Assembly: GCF_020858115.1 (NCBI RefSeq)
Contig: NZ_JACYMM010000007.1
Location: forward strand, 184,803 to 248,802
From: Janthinobacterium sp. FW305-129
GTDB taxonomy: Bacteria > Pseudomonadota > Gammaproteobacteria > Burkholderiales > Burkholderiaceae_D
Reading direction: 5' to 3'
Length of the DNA: 64,000 nt
In this document: piece by piece, positions 45,873 to 54,441 of the stretch
How positions within the stretch are numbered: the first letter of the stretch is position 1
Layout: each line of letters begins with the position of its first letter
Made by a program: the position numbers and the translations under genes
Notes under the pieces: model-generated
Seen by the model: only the letters and a program-made list of their open reading frames with translations
The model's database searches: none
Told to the model about the DNA's origin: nothing

Positions 45873-46871
45873 ATGACTGTTTTTAGCAAAACTTACAGCA
45901 AAATTATCGGTACCGGCAGCTACTTGCCGGAGAAGCGCGTCACGAACCAGGATTTGACCGAACAGCTCGCCGCCAAGGGCATCGAGACGTCGGATGAGTG
46001 GATCGTCTCGCGCAGCGGCATTTCGGCGCGCCATTACGCGGCGCCGTCGCAAAATTCCTCGGACCTGGGCGTGGAAGCGGCCAAAAAGGCCCTGGAAATG
46101 GCTGGCCTGAACGGCAACGACCTGGACCTGATCATCGTCGCCAGCTCGACCCCCGACTTCTTCGGCAGCTTCCCCAGCACGGCCTGCATCGTGCAAAACA
46201 AGCTGGGCATCACGAACAACTGCGCCGCCGTCGACGTGCAAGCCGTCTGCAGCGGTTTCGTGTATGCGGTCGCCACGGCCGACAGTTTCATCCAGTCGGG
46301 CATGCACAAGAACGTGCTGGTGATCGGCGCCGAAGTGTTTTCGCGCATCCTCAATTTCGACGACCGCGGCACCTGCGTGCTGTTCGGCGACGGCGCCGGC
46401 GCCATCGTCATGACGGCGTCGAAAGAGCCGGGCATCCTGGCCACCAAGCTGCACGCGGACGGCCGCCATTCGGACATCCTCAGCGTGCCGGGCAGCCTGG
46501 CCGGCGGCGCGCTGGCCGGCAGTGCCTTCCTGTACATGGATGGCCCGGCCGTGTTCAAGCTGGCCGTGTCCGTGCTGGAAAAGGTCGCGCACGAAGCCCT
46601 CGAACACGCCAACATGACGTCGGACCAGATCGACTGGCTGATCCCGCACCAGGCGAACATCCGCATCATGAACAGCACGGCAAAGAAACTCGGCTTGCCA
46701 CTGGACAAGATGGTCGTCACCGTCGACCAGCATGGCAACACCTCGGCCGCCTCGATCCCGCTGGCGCTCGACATCGCCGTGCGCGATGGCCGGGTAAAAA
46801 AGGGCGACAACGTCATGATGGAAGGCGTGGGCGGCGGCTTTACCTGGGGCGCCGTGCTGGCGCGCATGTAA
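45873..46871 (+). CDS. fabH: 3-oxoacyl-ACP synthase III
   Basis: A 332-residue KAS III. The catalytic triad is visible: Cys126 ([11 protein letters not shown]), His in IPHQANIRI and Asn in [14 protein letters not shown]. The N-terminus [15 protein letters not shown] and [13 protein letters not shown] are typical. It starts fatty-acid synthesis by condensing acetyl-CoA with malonyl-ACP. It lies 15 bp after plsX and 32 bp before fabD, so it is part of one operon. Confidence 0.97.
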   Translation: MTVFSKTYSKIIGTGSYLPEKRVTNQDLTEQLAAKGIETSDEWIVSRSGISARHYAAPSQNSSDLGVEAAKKALEMAGLNGNDLDLIIVASSTPDFFGSFPSTACIVQNKLGITNNCAAVDVQAVCSGFVYAVATADSFIQSGMHKNVLVIGAEVFSRILNFDDRGTCVLFGDGAGAIVMTASKEPGILATKLHADGRHSDILSVPGSLAGGALAGSAFLYMDGPAVFKLAVSVLEKVAHEALEHANMTSDQIDWLIPHQANIRIMNSTAKKLGLPLDKMVVTVDQHGNTSAASIPLALDIAVRDGRVKKGDNVMMEGVGGGFTWGAVLARM

Positions 46872-46903
46872 TCCCGCAATACTATTAAAAAAACGGAGTC
46901 ACC

Positions 46904-47845
46904 ATGACACAATTTGCATTTGTTTTCCCAGGCCAAGGCTCGCAAGCGATTGCGATGCTCGACGGTTTCGCCGGCAACCCCGTGGTGGCGCAGACCGTCG
47001 CCGAAGCGTCGGACGCCCTGCAATGCGACCTGGGCAAACTGATCGCCGAAGGTCCGAAGGAAGAGCTGGACCTGACCACCAACACGCAACCGGTGATGCT
47101 GACGGCCGCCGTGGCCTTCTACCGTGCCTGGCTGGCAGCGGGCGGCCCCGTGCCGACGGTCGTGGCCGGTCACAGCCTCGGTGAATACTCGGCGCTGGTC
47201 GCCGCCGGCGTGATCTCGTTCAAGGATGCCGTGCCGCTCGTGCGTTTCCGCGCGCAAGCGATGCAGGAAGCCGTACCGGTAGGGCAGGGCACGATGGCTG
47301 TCGTGCTGGGCCTGTCGGACGACGACGTACGCGCCGCCTGTGCGGAAGCGGCGGCGGAAAACCCGGCCCTGGTGGTCGAGCCCGTCAATTTCAATGCGCC
47401 AGCGCAAGTGGTCATCGCCGGCCACACGGCCGCCGTCGAGCGCGCCTGCGAGCTGGCCAAGGCCAAGGGCGCCAAGCGCGCCATGAAGCTGCCCGTCTCG
47501 GCGCCATTCCACTCGTCGCTGCTGAAGCCGGCTTCGGACCGTTTGCGCGAGTACATGGCCGGCCTGACGTTCGCCGCGCCGCAGATCGCCCTGATCAACA
47601 ACGTCGACGTGGCCATCGTCAATGATGTCGCCGGCATCAAGGATGCGCTCGTGCGCCAGGCAGCCAGCCCAGTGCGCTGGGTGGAAACCATGCAAAAGGT
47701 TGCTGCGGATGGCATCACGCAAGTGATCGAATGCGGTCCGGGCAAGGTCCTGATGGGCCTGGCCAAGCGCATCGACCCCGTGCTGGTGGGCGACGCCATC
47801 GTCGACCAGGCCTCGCTGGAACGTATTTTGACGCAGCTCAAATAA
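46904..47845 (+). CDS. fabD: Malonyl-CoA:ACP transacylase
   Basis: A 313-residue FabD: FAFVFPGQGSQAIAM at the start, nucleophile Ser91 in GHSLGEYSALVAAG, NFNAPAQVVIAGH with the partner residues and LPVSAPFHSSLLKPA with the catalytic His. It loads malonyl groups onto ACP. ACGGAGTCACC is the ribosome site. It sits in the usual order between fabH and fabG. Confidence 0.97.
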   Translation: MTQFAFVFPGQGSQAIAMLDGFAGNPVVAQTVAEASDALQCDLGKLIAEGPKEELDLTTNTQPVMLTAAVAFYRAWLAAGGPVPTVVAGHSLGEYSALVAAGVISFKDAVPLVRFRAQAMQEAVPVGQGTMAVVLGLSDDDVRAACAEAAAENPALVVEPVNFNAPAQVVIAGHTAAVERACELAKAKGAKRAMKLPVSAPFHSSLLKPASDRLREYMAGLTFAAPQIALINNVDVAIVNDVAGIKDALVRQAASPVRWVETMQKVAADGITQVIECGPGKVLMGLAKRIDPVLVGDAIVDQASLERILTQLK

Positions 47846-47898
47846 ACAGCAAACGGCAGTGCAGTTGTGGCTGCCGTCAGCCATCTTTAAGGATACTC

Positions 47899-48642
47899 AT
47901 GAATTTAGCAAATCAAGTCGTGCTGGTCACGGGCGCCTCGCGCGGCATCGGCCGCGCCATCGCCACCGAACTGGGCAAGCAGGGTGCCACCGTGGTCGGC
48001 ACCGCCACCTCGGAAAGCGGCGCGCAAGCGATCACCGATTACCTGGCCGCCGAAGGCGTGGCGGGCAAGGGCCTGGTCCTGAACGTGACCGATGCGGCGC
48101 GCTGCGCTGCCGTCGTCGACGAAGTGCAGAAAACCTACGGCAGCCTGTCGATCCTGGTCAACAATGCGGGCATCACGCAAGACCAGCTGGCCATGCGCAT
48201 GAAGGATGAAGAGTGGGACAGCGTGATTTCGACGAACCTGTCGGCCGTCGGGCGCCTGTCGCGCGCGGTACTGCGTGGCATGATGAAAGCCAAAGCCGGG
48301 CGTATTATTAACATCACGTCGGTGGTGGCGTCGTCGGGCAATCCGGGGCAGATGAATTACGCGGCGGCCAAGGCCGGCGTGGAAGGCATGAGCCGCGCGC
48401 TGGCGCGCGAAATCGGCAGCCGCAACATTACCGTGAACTGCATCGCCCCGGGCTTCATCGATACCGACATGACCAAGGCCCTGAGCGAAGAGCAGCACGC
48501 GGCCCTGTTGACGCAAATTCCCCTGTCCCGCCTGGGCAAGCCGGAAGACGTGGCGTCGGCGGTGGCCTTTCTGGCCTCGCCGCAAGCGGCGTATATCACG
48601 GGCACGACCCTGCACGTGAACGGCGGAATGTACATGAATTGA
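47899..48642 (+). CDS. fabG: 3-oxoacyl-ACP reductase
   Basis: A 247-residue short-chain dehydrogenase. Cofactor motif TGASRGIGRAIA, NNAGIT, active-site Ser (INITSVV) and Tyr-x3-Lys (NYAAAKAGVEG), with the C-terminal TLHVNGGMYMN of FabG. It reduces 3-oxoacyl-ACP with NADPH. AAGGATACTC before the ATG is a good ribosome site. It follows fabD by 53 bp; a promoter for acpP lies downstream. Confidence 0.97.
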   Translation: MNLANQVVLVTGASRGIGRAIATELGKQGATVVGTATSESGAQAITDYLAAEGVAGKGLVLNVTDAARCAAVVDEVQKTYGSLSILVNNAGITQDQLAMRMKDEEWDSVISTNLSAVGRLSRAVLRGMMKAKAGRIINITSVVASSGNPGQMNYAAAKAGVEGMSRALAREIGSRNITVNCIAPGFIDTDMTKALSEEQHAALLTQIPLSRLGKPEDVASAVAFLASPQAAYITGTTLHVNGGMYMN

Positions 48643-48697
48643 TGTGAAAGGTAGACGGGGCGGGCGTTTGTGGCATGATTCAACGGTCGTTTTTGTC

Positions 48698-48703
48698 TAT
48701 AAT
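48698..48703 (+). promoter_or_regulatory. Putative acpP promoter -10 box
   Basis: TATAAT in the fabG-acpP gap (TTTTTGTCTATAATCGC), 118 bp before the acpP ATG. The -35 region is poor. A second AT-rich -10-like TAAAAT lies at 48777-48782. A dedicated acpP promoter would explain its much higher expression. Confidence 0.4.
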
Positions 48704-48820
48704 CGCATCTTTTAGCAGCAGCTTCGGTCGAATTAGCAGCAGACACCGAAATTAGTATTCGGACGCGCAAACCTGATAAAATGCGCGCACTTTCCGTAAC
48801 ACACACTTTGGAGCCATAAC

Positions 48821-49060
48821 ATGTCGGATATCGAACAACGCGTTAAGAAAATCGTCGCTGAGCAACTGGGCGTTGCAGAAGCAGACATCAAAATCGAATC
48901 CTCCTTCGTCGACGACCTGGGCGCCGATTCCCTGGACACCGTGGAACTGGTGATGGCCCTGGAAGACGAATTCGAAATGGAAATCCCTGACGAACAAGCT
49001 GAAAAAATCACCACCGTGCAACAGGCGATCGACTACGCCACCGCACACGTCAAGGCCTAA
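48821..49060 (+). CDS. acpP: Acyl carrier protein
   Basis: A 79-residue acidic ACP with phosphopantetheine site Ser37 in [36 protein letters not shown] at the start is typical. It carries acyl chains for the fab enzymes encoded around it and is activated by AcpS, whose gene is at 60651 in this window. Highly biased codon use. Confidence 0.98.
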   Translation: MSDIEQRVKKIVAEQLGVAEADIKIESSFVDDLGADSLDTVELVMALEDEFEMEIPDEQAEKITTVQQAIDYATAHVKA

Positions 49061-49089
49061 GCCTGTCTGACCGACTTCAGGAGAATCGC

Positions 49090-50340
49090 TTGAGCCGTTC
49101 TAAAAACCGTCGTGTTGTTGTCACCGGCCTGGGCTGCGTTTCACCTGTCGGCAATACTATTGCCGAGGCGTGGGGCGCAATCGTCGAAGGTAAATCCGGC
49201 ATTGCCACGATTACCAAATTCGATGCACAGCCATTCACCACGCATTTTGCCGGTGAAGTCAAAGGCTTCAATATCGAAGAGTACATCTCCGGTAAGGAAG
49301 CCCGCCATATGGATACCTTTATCCATTACGGCATGGCTGCGGGCATCCAGGCGATGCAGGACTCCGGCCTGGAAGTGACCGAGGAAAACGCCGAGCGCAT
49401 CGGCGTGATCATCGGTTCCGGTATCGGCGGCCTGCCGCTGATCGAGGAAACCAAGTCCGAGTACGAAAAGCGCGGTCCGCGCCGTATCTCGCCATTTTTC
49501 GTGCCTGCCTCGATCATTAACATGATCTCTGGCAACCTTTCGATCAAATATGGTCTGAAGGGCCCGAACCTGGCGATCGTGACGGCGTGTACCACCGGTT
49601 TGCACAGCATCGGTGCCGCAGCGCGCATGATCGAGTACGGCGATGCCGACGTCATGATCGCCGGTGGTGCCGAATCGACCGTGTCGCCGCTGGGCCTGGG
49701 CGGTTTCGCCTCGGCACGCGCCTTGTCGACCCGCAACGACGATCCGGCAACGGCATCGCGTCCGTGGGATGCCGACCGCGACGGCTTCGTGCTGGGCGAG
49801 GGCGCTGGCGTCATGGTGCTGGAAGAGTACGAGCACGCGGTAGCCCGTGGTGCCAAGATCTATGCCGAAGTGCATGGTTTCGGGATGAGCGCAGATGCTT
49901 ATCACATGACCTCGCCGTTGGAAGATGGCAGCGGCGGCAGCAAATCGGTGATCGCGGCCCTCAACAACGCCGGCTTGAACGCGGATCAGATCCAGTACCT
50001 GAACGCGCACGGCACGTCGACCCCGCAAGGCGACGTGGCGGAAGTGATGGGCATCAAGCGCACCTTCGGCGAGCACGCCAGGAATCTGGTCGTCAACTCG
50101 ACCAAGTCGATGACGGGCCATTTGCTGGGCGGCGCGGGCGGTCTGGAAGCGGTGTTTACGGTCCTGGCATTGCACCATCAGGTGTCGCCACCGACCATCA
50201 ACATCTTCAACCAGGATCCTGCTTGCGATCTTGATTTCTGTGCCAACACGGCGCGTGATATGAAGATCGATTATGCAGTGAAGAATTCGTTCGGCTTCGG
50301 CGGAACGAATGGCACGCTGATTTTCGGTAAAGCGAAATAA
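49090..50340 (+). CDS. fabF: 3-oxoacyl-ACP synthase II
   Basis: A 416-residue KAS II. Catalytic Cys167 in [12 protein letters not shown], His residues in [11 protein letters not shown] and [15 protein letters not shown], and the Gly-rich [13 protein letters not shown] end. It elongates acyl-ACP and controls temperature-dependent unsaturation in model bacteria. The start is TTG at 49090, set by AGGAGAATCGC upstream and by the conserved [16 protein letters not shown]. It is 29 bp after acpP. Confidence 0.97.
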   Translation: MSRSKNRRVVVTGLGCVSPVGNTIAEAWGAIVEGKSGIATITKFDAQPFTTHFAGEVKGFNIEEYISGKEARHMDTFIHYGMAAGIQAMQDSGLEVTEENAERIGVIIGSGIGGLPLIEETKSEYEKRGPRRISPFFVPASIINMISGNLSIKYGLKGPNLAIVTACTTGLHSIGAAARMIEYGDADVMIAGGAESTVSPLGLGGFASARALSTRNDDPATASRPWDADRDGFVLGEGAGVMVLEEYEHAVARGAKIYAEVHGFGMSADAYHMTSPLEDGSGGSKSVIAALNNAGLNADQIQYLNAHGTSTPQGDVAEVMGIKRTFGEHARNLVVNSTKSMTGHLLGGAGGLEAVFTVLALHHQVSPPTINIFNQDPACDLDFCANTARDMKIDYAVKNSFGFGGTNGTLIFGKAK

Positions 50341-50353
50341 GCAGGAACTTTCA

Positions 50354-50450
50354 AGCGCTCGCTACGGTCAAACCGTAGTGAGCGCTGATTCGGCGCCAAC
50401 GTTCGTTGGCGCCTGAATTTGCCCGGCATGTTGCCGGCGCGCCTTTTTTT
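50354..50450 (+). terminator. Tandem hairpins and T-run after fabF
   Basis: Three stem-loops: AGCGCTC..CTACGGT-CAA-ACCGTAG..GAGCGCT (50354-50386); perfect GGCGCCAACG-TT-CGTTGGCGCC (50392-50413); then CCGGC/GCCGG followed by GCGCGCC and a run of eight T (50443-50450). This is a strong end for the fab operon. Confidence 0.8.
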
Positions 50451-50461
50451 TCCCATGAAGT

Positions 50462-50992
50462 ATGTCGATCGCGGTAGCGGCTGTTATTCGCACGCCTGTC
50501 TGTTTGCGCCTGCTGCAAGCGGTGCTGGGACTGTGCGCCCTGCTCGCCGCCTGGCCCTTGAGCGGCGCGTGGCGTGCCGCGGCGGTGCCTGGCCAACTGG
50601 TGGGCGGCTATGCGCTGGGCTGGCCAGCCGCGTTGCTGAGTGCGGCAGGCGGCGTGTTTTTGCTGGCTTTGCTGCGCAGGCGCAGAAAGCCGCAGGCGCT
50701 TGATATTTCGCCGGTCGGCCAGTTGCGGCTGGCGGTATATCTGGAGCATGGCGGGGCGCCAGGGACGGGCGCCAGCGAGCGGGTGCCGCCGGCCATGCGG
50801 CAGCCCCTGACGGCGCCGGAGCTGCGCCTGTTGCCGGGCTCGACCTTGTGGCCGTCGCTGCTGGTGCTGTGCCTGGCCGATGCCGCCGGGCGGCGCACGC
50901 AGTTGCTGGTGCAGCGTGGCAAGAGCTGCGCCGCCTTTCGCCCGCTGGCCGTGGCTTGCCGGGCTATCGCGGCGCGGAAGAGGGAAGAATAA
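50462..50992 (+). CDS. Hypothetical protein with two N-terminal membrane helices (YgfX-like?)
   Basis: A 176-residue protein with helices at about 15-35 and 45-70 (LVGGYALGWPAALLSAAGGVFLLALL), a basic RRRRK stop-transfer and a cytoplasmic C-terminal domain ending in LWPSLLVLCLADAAGRRTQLLVQRGKSCAAFRPLAVACRAIAARKREE. The layout (two helices, then a small beta domain with an Arg-rich finish) resembles YgfX/CptA, but I cannot confirm this. It sits between the fab terminator and rpoE. Weak ribosome site (CATGAAGT). Confidence 0.55.
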   Translation: MSIAVAAVIRTPVCLRLLQAVLGLCALLAAWPLSGAWRAAAVPGQLVGGYALGWPAALLSAAGGVFLLALLRRRRKPQALDISPVGQLRLAVYLEHGGAPGTGASERVPPAMRQPLTAPELRLLPGSTLWPSLLVLCLADAAGRRTQLLVQRGKSCAAFRPLAVACRAIAARKREE

Positions 50993-51008
50993 AAGTGGGG
51001 CGAACACT

Positions 51009-51036
51009 GAACTTCTTGCAGCGGGCCAACTCTATA
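51009..51036 (+). promoter_or_regulatory. Putative sigma-E autoregulatory promoter of rpoE
   Basis: TGAACTT, 16-bp spacer, TCTATA (GAACTT at 51009-51014, TCTATA at 51031-51036) resembles the sigma-E pattern GAACTT-N16-TCTRA. The expected start is near 51042, 17 bases before the rpoE ATG. rpoE autoregulation is the known arrangement in Proteobacteria. Confidence 0.55.
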
Positions 51037-51058
51037 TCCATACAGGCGCCCACGCTGC

Positions 51059-51682
51059 ATGACTACAGGGACATTGGGCGTGAGGACAGAGCGCGAGTAT
51101 GATCAGTTGCTGGTCGAGCGGGTGCAGGCGGGCGACAAACGGGCATTCGATGTGCTGGTATCGAAATATCAGCGCCGCTTGATGCGCCTGGTGTCGCGCC
51201 TTGTGCATGATCCGGCGGAGGCCGAAGATGTGGTGCAGGAAACCTTTATCAAGGCATACCGGGCGCTGCGCCATTTTCGCGGCGATGCCGCCTTTTATAC
51301 CTGGTTGTATCGCATCGGCATCAATACGGCCAAGAATTATCTCGTTACGCAGGGGCGGCGCGCGGCCACGTCCAGCGATGCCGACGCCGAGCAGGCGGAA
51401 TCCTTCGATGACGGCAATAAATTGCGCGACAACAATACGCCCGAATCGGTGCTGGCCAGCAAGCAGATTGCGGCCACCGTCAATGCGGCCATGGATGTGC
51501 TGCCCCTCGAGTTGCGCACGGCCATCGTGCTGCGCGAGATCGAGGGCCTCAGCTACGAAGAGATATCGGAGATCATGGCGTGTCCCATCGGCACCGTGCG
51601 CAGCCGCATTTTCCGCGCGCGCGAAGTGATTGCGGAGAAATTGAAGCCCTTGTTGGACATGCCGATTGACAAGCGCTGGTAA
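51059..51682 (+). CDS. rpoE: RNA polymerase sigma factor RpoE
   Basis: A 207-residue group-4 (ECF) sigma factor. Region 2 about 15-90 (RAFDVLVSKYQRRLMRLVSRLVHDPAEAEDVVQETFIKAYRALRHFRG; AFYTWLYRIGINTAKNYLV) and region 4 about 140-195 (LPLELRTAIVLREIEGLSYEEISEIMACPIGTVRSRIFRAREVIAEKL). It directs the envelope-stress response. The N-terminal MTTGTLGVRTEREYDQLL is long compared with E. coli (191 aa); an internal GTG at 51080 is possible. Cotranscribed with rseA, whose start is 72 bp after the stop. Confidence 0.95.
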   Translation: MTTGTLGVRTEREYDQLLVERVQAGDKRAFDVLVSKYQRRLMRLVSRLVHDPAEAEDVVQETFIKAYRALRHFRGDAAFYTWLYRIGINTAKNYLVTQGRRAATSSDADAEQAESFDDGNKLRDNNTPESVLASKQIAATVNAAMDVLPLELRTAIVLREIEGLSYEEISEIMACPIGTVRSRIFRAREVIAEKLKPLLDMPIDKRW

Positions 51683-51754
51683 TCTGGAGAGTATGAGGTT
51701 GGCATGGCTGCGTCCGGTTTCCGCACCGATTCTCTTGAAATGGCAGGACCCATC

Positions 51755-52090
51755 ATGGATACGCACACACGATTGCACGAGACTATTTCCGCGCTGGCCG
51801 ATGGCGAGCTGGCGGCGAGCGAACTCGAACTGGCTTTTGCGGCCCTCGACACGGATGAGGGACGCCAGGCCTGGGATGCCTATCGCCTCATCGGCGACGT
51901 GCTGCGCTCGGAGCATTGCGGCCATGCATTGAGCGCCGAATTCGACGCGCGCCTGGCCGGCCGCCTGGCCGCCGAGGCGACGCCTGACGGGCCGGTTGCC
52001 CATGCGGAGCCGCTGCCCCCGCTGTCCGCAGCCATCGTGCCGCCGGGCGCGGCCGAGCCGCTGGAGGCGGGACCGCTGGCGCAACGCTAG
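51755..52090 (+). CDS. rseA: Truncated sigma-E anti-sigma factor RseA (no membrane segment)
   Basis: A 111-residue protein. Residues about 1-75 match the RseA N-terminal sigma-binding domain (HETISALADGELAASELELAFAALDTDEGRQAWDAYRLIGDVLRSEHC; DARLAGRLAAE). The Pro/Ala-rich end (PLPPLSAAIVPPGAAEPLEAGPLAQR) contains no membrane helix. E. coli RseA (216 aa) needs a transmembrane and periplasmic part to be cleaved by DegS/RseP; those parts, and rseB, are missing here. No in-frame continuation or obvious frameshift remnant lies in the next 237 bp. ATG at 51755 has AGGA upstream. Confidence 0.85.
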   Translation: MDTHTRLHETISALADGELAASELELAFAALDTDEGRQAWDAYRLIGDVLRSEHCGHALSAEFDARLAGRLAAEATPDGPVAHAEPLPPLSAAIVPPGAAEPLEAGPLAQR

Positions 52091-52327
52091 CGCTGCACCA
52101 ACTTATGCCAGGCTTAACGTTCCTGTCGCCCTCTTGACACTGGACTTCGGTACGATTGACACTGTGTGCAGGCAATATCTTGCTTTTGCGATATATTGTT
52201 GCTTTGTTGGCCATGCGCGCAGCCAGGTGTGTTTGCCCCTGGGATGCCGTCATGACGGCCAATCATGCACGCAGGCAATCGCCTGTCCGCGTTTTGATCC
52301 GTTTACATACTCGAAAAGATCCTTTCC
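52091..52327 (+). promoter_or_regulatory. rseA-mucD intergenic region with repeated TTGACACTG
   Basis: TTGACACTG occurs at 52134 and again at 52156, 22 bp (two helical turns) apart, and once more at 54139 near lepA. The first copy could act as a -35. No gene, no rseB remnant and no clear -10 box were found in this stretch. Confidence 0.3.
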
Positions 52328-53824
52328 ATGAAAAAAAACATGTGTGCCGCCAGCAAGTCGTTTTCAGTGAAGACACTTTCCGCTTTATTGTTCGGTACGG
52401 CTGGCGTGTTTCTGGCTCCCACCATGCTGGGGCTGGCGCCACAGGCGCAGGCCGCCGTGGCGGCAGTGAAACTGCCTGATTTCTCGGATCTGGTCGACGC
52501 CGTCGGCCCGGCCGTCGTGAATATCCGCACCACCGAGCGCCTGAAGATGGCTGCGCCCGGCGCGGGCGGCCAGGATGAGCAGGAAATGCAGGAATTCCTG
52601 CGCCGCTTCTTCGGCGGCGCCATGCCGACGCCGCGCCAGCAGGCGCCGCGCGGCGGCCGACGTGCCGTGCCGCAGGAACAGGAAGTGCAGCGCGGTGTCG
52701 GTTCCGGCTTCATCATTTCGGCCGATGGCTACGTGCTCAGCAATGCCCACGTGGTCGATGGCGCCGATGAAGTCTACGTGACCCTGACGGACAAGCGCGA
52801 GTTCAAGGCCAAGGTGATCGGCGCTGACGCCCGCACCGACGTGGCCCTGCTGAAGATCGAAGGCGCCAACCTGCCGCGCCTGACCATCGGCGACTCGAAC
52901 AAGATCCGCGTGGGCGAGTGGGTGATCGCCATCGGCTCGCCATTCAACCTGGAAAACACGGTGACGGCCGGCATCATTTCCGCCAAATCGCGCGATACGG
53001 GCGACTACTTGCCGCTGATTCAGAGCGACGTGGCCGTCAACCCCGGCAACTCGGGCGGTCCCTTGATCAATATGCGCGGCGAAGTGATCGGCATCAATTC
53101 GCAGATCGCCACCCTGTCCGGCGCCTACAACGGCATTTCGTTTGCCGTGCCCATCGATGAAGCCATGCGCGTGGGCGAGCAGCTGAAAAAGACGGGCAAG
53201 GTGGTGCGCGGGCGCATCGGCGTGCAGATCGGCGAAGTGAGCAAGGACGTGGCGGAATCGCTGGGCTTGCCGAACGCCAAGGGCGCGCAAGTGTCGATGG
53301 TGGAGCCGGGCGGTCCGGCCGACAAGGCGGGCATCAAGCCGGGCGACATCATCCTGAAATTCAATGGCGCTGCGATCGAGCGTTCGTCCGACCTGCCGCG
53401 CCTGGTAGGCGGCGCCGCCGTCAATGGCAAGTCCACGGTCACCGTCTGGCGCAAGGGGGCGCAGCAGGATATTCCCGTCACCGTCGTCGAGCTGGAAAGC
53501 GAGAAAACGGCGAAGAAGGGCGCCAAGGAGCCGGAAGCGCAAGCCGTCAATGCACTGGGCTTGAAGGTCAGCGACGTGCCGGCCGCGAAGAAGCAGGAAT
53601 TGAAGATCGACGCGGGCGTGCTGGTCGAGGATGCGGATGGCGTGGCGGCCCAGGCCGGCCTGCAGCCTGGCGACGTGATATTGCAATTGAACAACGTTGC
53701 CGTGAAAGATGCCAAGCAATTCAATGCCCTGGTGGCCAAGCTCGATCCGAAGAAATCGTCGGCCGTGCTGGTGCGCCGCGGCGACGTGGCGCAATTCGTT
53801 TCGCTGCGCCCGTCGGCCAAGTAA
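52328..53824 (+). CDS. mucD: Periplasmic serine protease MucD/DegP-type
   Basis: A 498-residue HtrA protease. Signal peptide to about 43 (AQAAVA), trypsin-like domain with catalytic His141 (SNAHVVDG), Asp171 (DARTDVALLK) and Ser242 (GNSGGPLI), and two PDZ domains (about 295-385 and 400-495). An Arg/Pro/Gln-rich loop (PTPRQQAPRGGRRAVPQEQE) is in the LA-loop position. It degrades misfolded envelope proteins and is a sigma-E target. ATG precedes a basic start MKKNMCAASK. A strong terminator follows. Confidence 0.95.
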   Translation: MKKNMCAASKSFSVKTLSALLFGTAGVFLAPTMLGLAPQAQAAVAAVKLPDFSDLVDAVGPAVVNIRTTERLKMAAPGAGGQDEQEMQEFLRRFFGGAMPTPRQQAPRGGRRAVPQEQEVQRGVGSGFIISADGYVLSNAHVVDGADEVYVTLTDKREFKAKVIGADARTDVALLKIEGANLPRLTIGDSNKIRVGEWVIAIGSPFNLENTVTAGIISAKSRDTGDYLPLIQSDVAVNPGNSGGPLINMRGEVIGINSQIATLSGAYNGISFAVPIDEAMRVGEQLKKTGKVVRGRIGVQIGEVSKDVAESLGLPNAKGAQVSMVEPGGPADKAGIKPGDIILKFNGAAIERSSDLPRLVGGAAVNGKSTVTVWRKGAQQDIPVTVVELESEKTAKKGAKEPEAQAVNALGLKVSDVPAAKKQELKIDAGVLVEDADGVAAQAGLQPGDVILQLNNVAVKDAKQFNALVAKLDPKKSSAVLVRRGDVAQFVSLRPSAK

Positions 53825-53839
53825 GTTTTTGATTCACCT

Positions 53840-53870
53840 GCATCCCGGCTCCCGCCGGGATGCCTTTCCC
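53840..53870 (+). terminator. Intrinsic terminator after mucD
   Basis: GCATCCCGGC (53840-53849), loop TCCC, GCCGGGATGC (53854-53863), then CTTTCCCTTTTC. Fifteen bases after the mucD stop and 16 bases before the next ATG. Confidence 0.8.
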
Positions 53871-53878
53871 TTTTCTTC

Positions 53879-54124
53879 ATGCACTTCACCCTCTATTCCC
53901 GCAGTTATTGCCATTTATGCCAGGACATGCTCGATGGCTTGCTCCTGCTGCAGCCGCCTGAAAAACCGTTCACGGTGGACGTGATCGATATCGACGCCTC
54001 GCCCGATGCCACGCTGCTGGCCCGTTTCGACGAGCTGGTGCCGGTGCTGTTTGCCGACCTGGCGCAGCCCGAACTCTGTCATTATTTTCTCGACGAAGCG
54101 GCCGTGCGGCGCTGCCTGGTGTAG
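53879..54124 (+). CDS. Glutaredoxin-like protein (DUF836)
   Basis: An 81-residue protein with the glutaredoxin-like fold: MHFTLYSRSYCHLCQDMLDGL with a CxxC pair (C11, C14), then VIDIDASPDATLLARFDELVPVLF and a cis-Pro equivalent. Such small DUF836 proteins are commonly encoded between mucD and lepA in betaproteobacteria. A redox or disulfide-handling role in the cytosol is likely. Read-through past the mucD terminator may express it; no separate promoter is obvious. Confidence 0.8.
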   Translation: MHFTLYSRSYCHLCQDMLDGLLLLQPPEKPFTVDVIDIDASPDATLLARFDELVPVLFADLAQPELCHYFLDEAAVRRCLV

Positions 54125-54130
54125 CTTAAC

Positions 54131-54144
54131 TGTCAATATTGACA
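54131..54144. promoter_or_regulatory. Perfect 14-bp palindrome downstream of the glutaredoxin-like gene
   Basis: TGTCAATATTGACA reads identically on both strands, 7 bp after the gene stop. It looks like a homodimeric repressor site or a palindromic -35 element. Its right half continues as TTGACACTG, the same word repeated at 52134 and 52156. No regulator can be assigned. Confidence 0.4.
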
Positions 54145-54249
54145 CTGCATTGCACCATTCTGGTGCTGAAATCAGCCGAAAATGTGGGCTTGGCCCGGTG
54201 CCGGCCTCATAAGACGGGCTTTCCGCTCTGAAATCCGGTAAAATGGGGA

Positions 54250-54340
54250 GGTCGAAAAAGCTACTGTCCGAGGCAGCAGCTTCTGTCGCTTCAAAAGCGC
54301 TCGCCTGGGCATGCAGATGTCCTGCTCGGAGCGCTTTTTT
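54250..54340 (+). ncRNA. Candidate small RNA or lepA leader with terminator
   Basis: A possible -10 TAAAAT at 54239-54244 is followed by a stem AAGCT...AGCTT and then a long terminator-like hairpin AAAAGCGCTC...GAGCGCTTTTTT (54293-54340) with six T. An independent transcript of about 90 nt, or a 5' attenuator of lepA, would fit. There is no open frame with a ribosome site in 54125-54441. Not matched to any known RNA family. Confidence 0.35.
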
Positions 54341-54441
54341 CATCATGAGTGGGGCGCCTGGTTTTGGCCCTGTTTGGCCCGGACATGATCCCCCTGATTC
54401 CTGTTAAAGCAGTGTCGTCAACTTCGCACTTATATTAGTTA

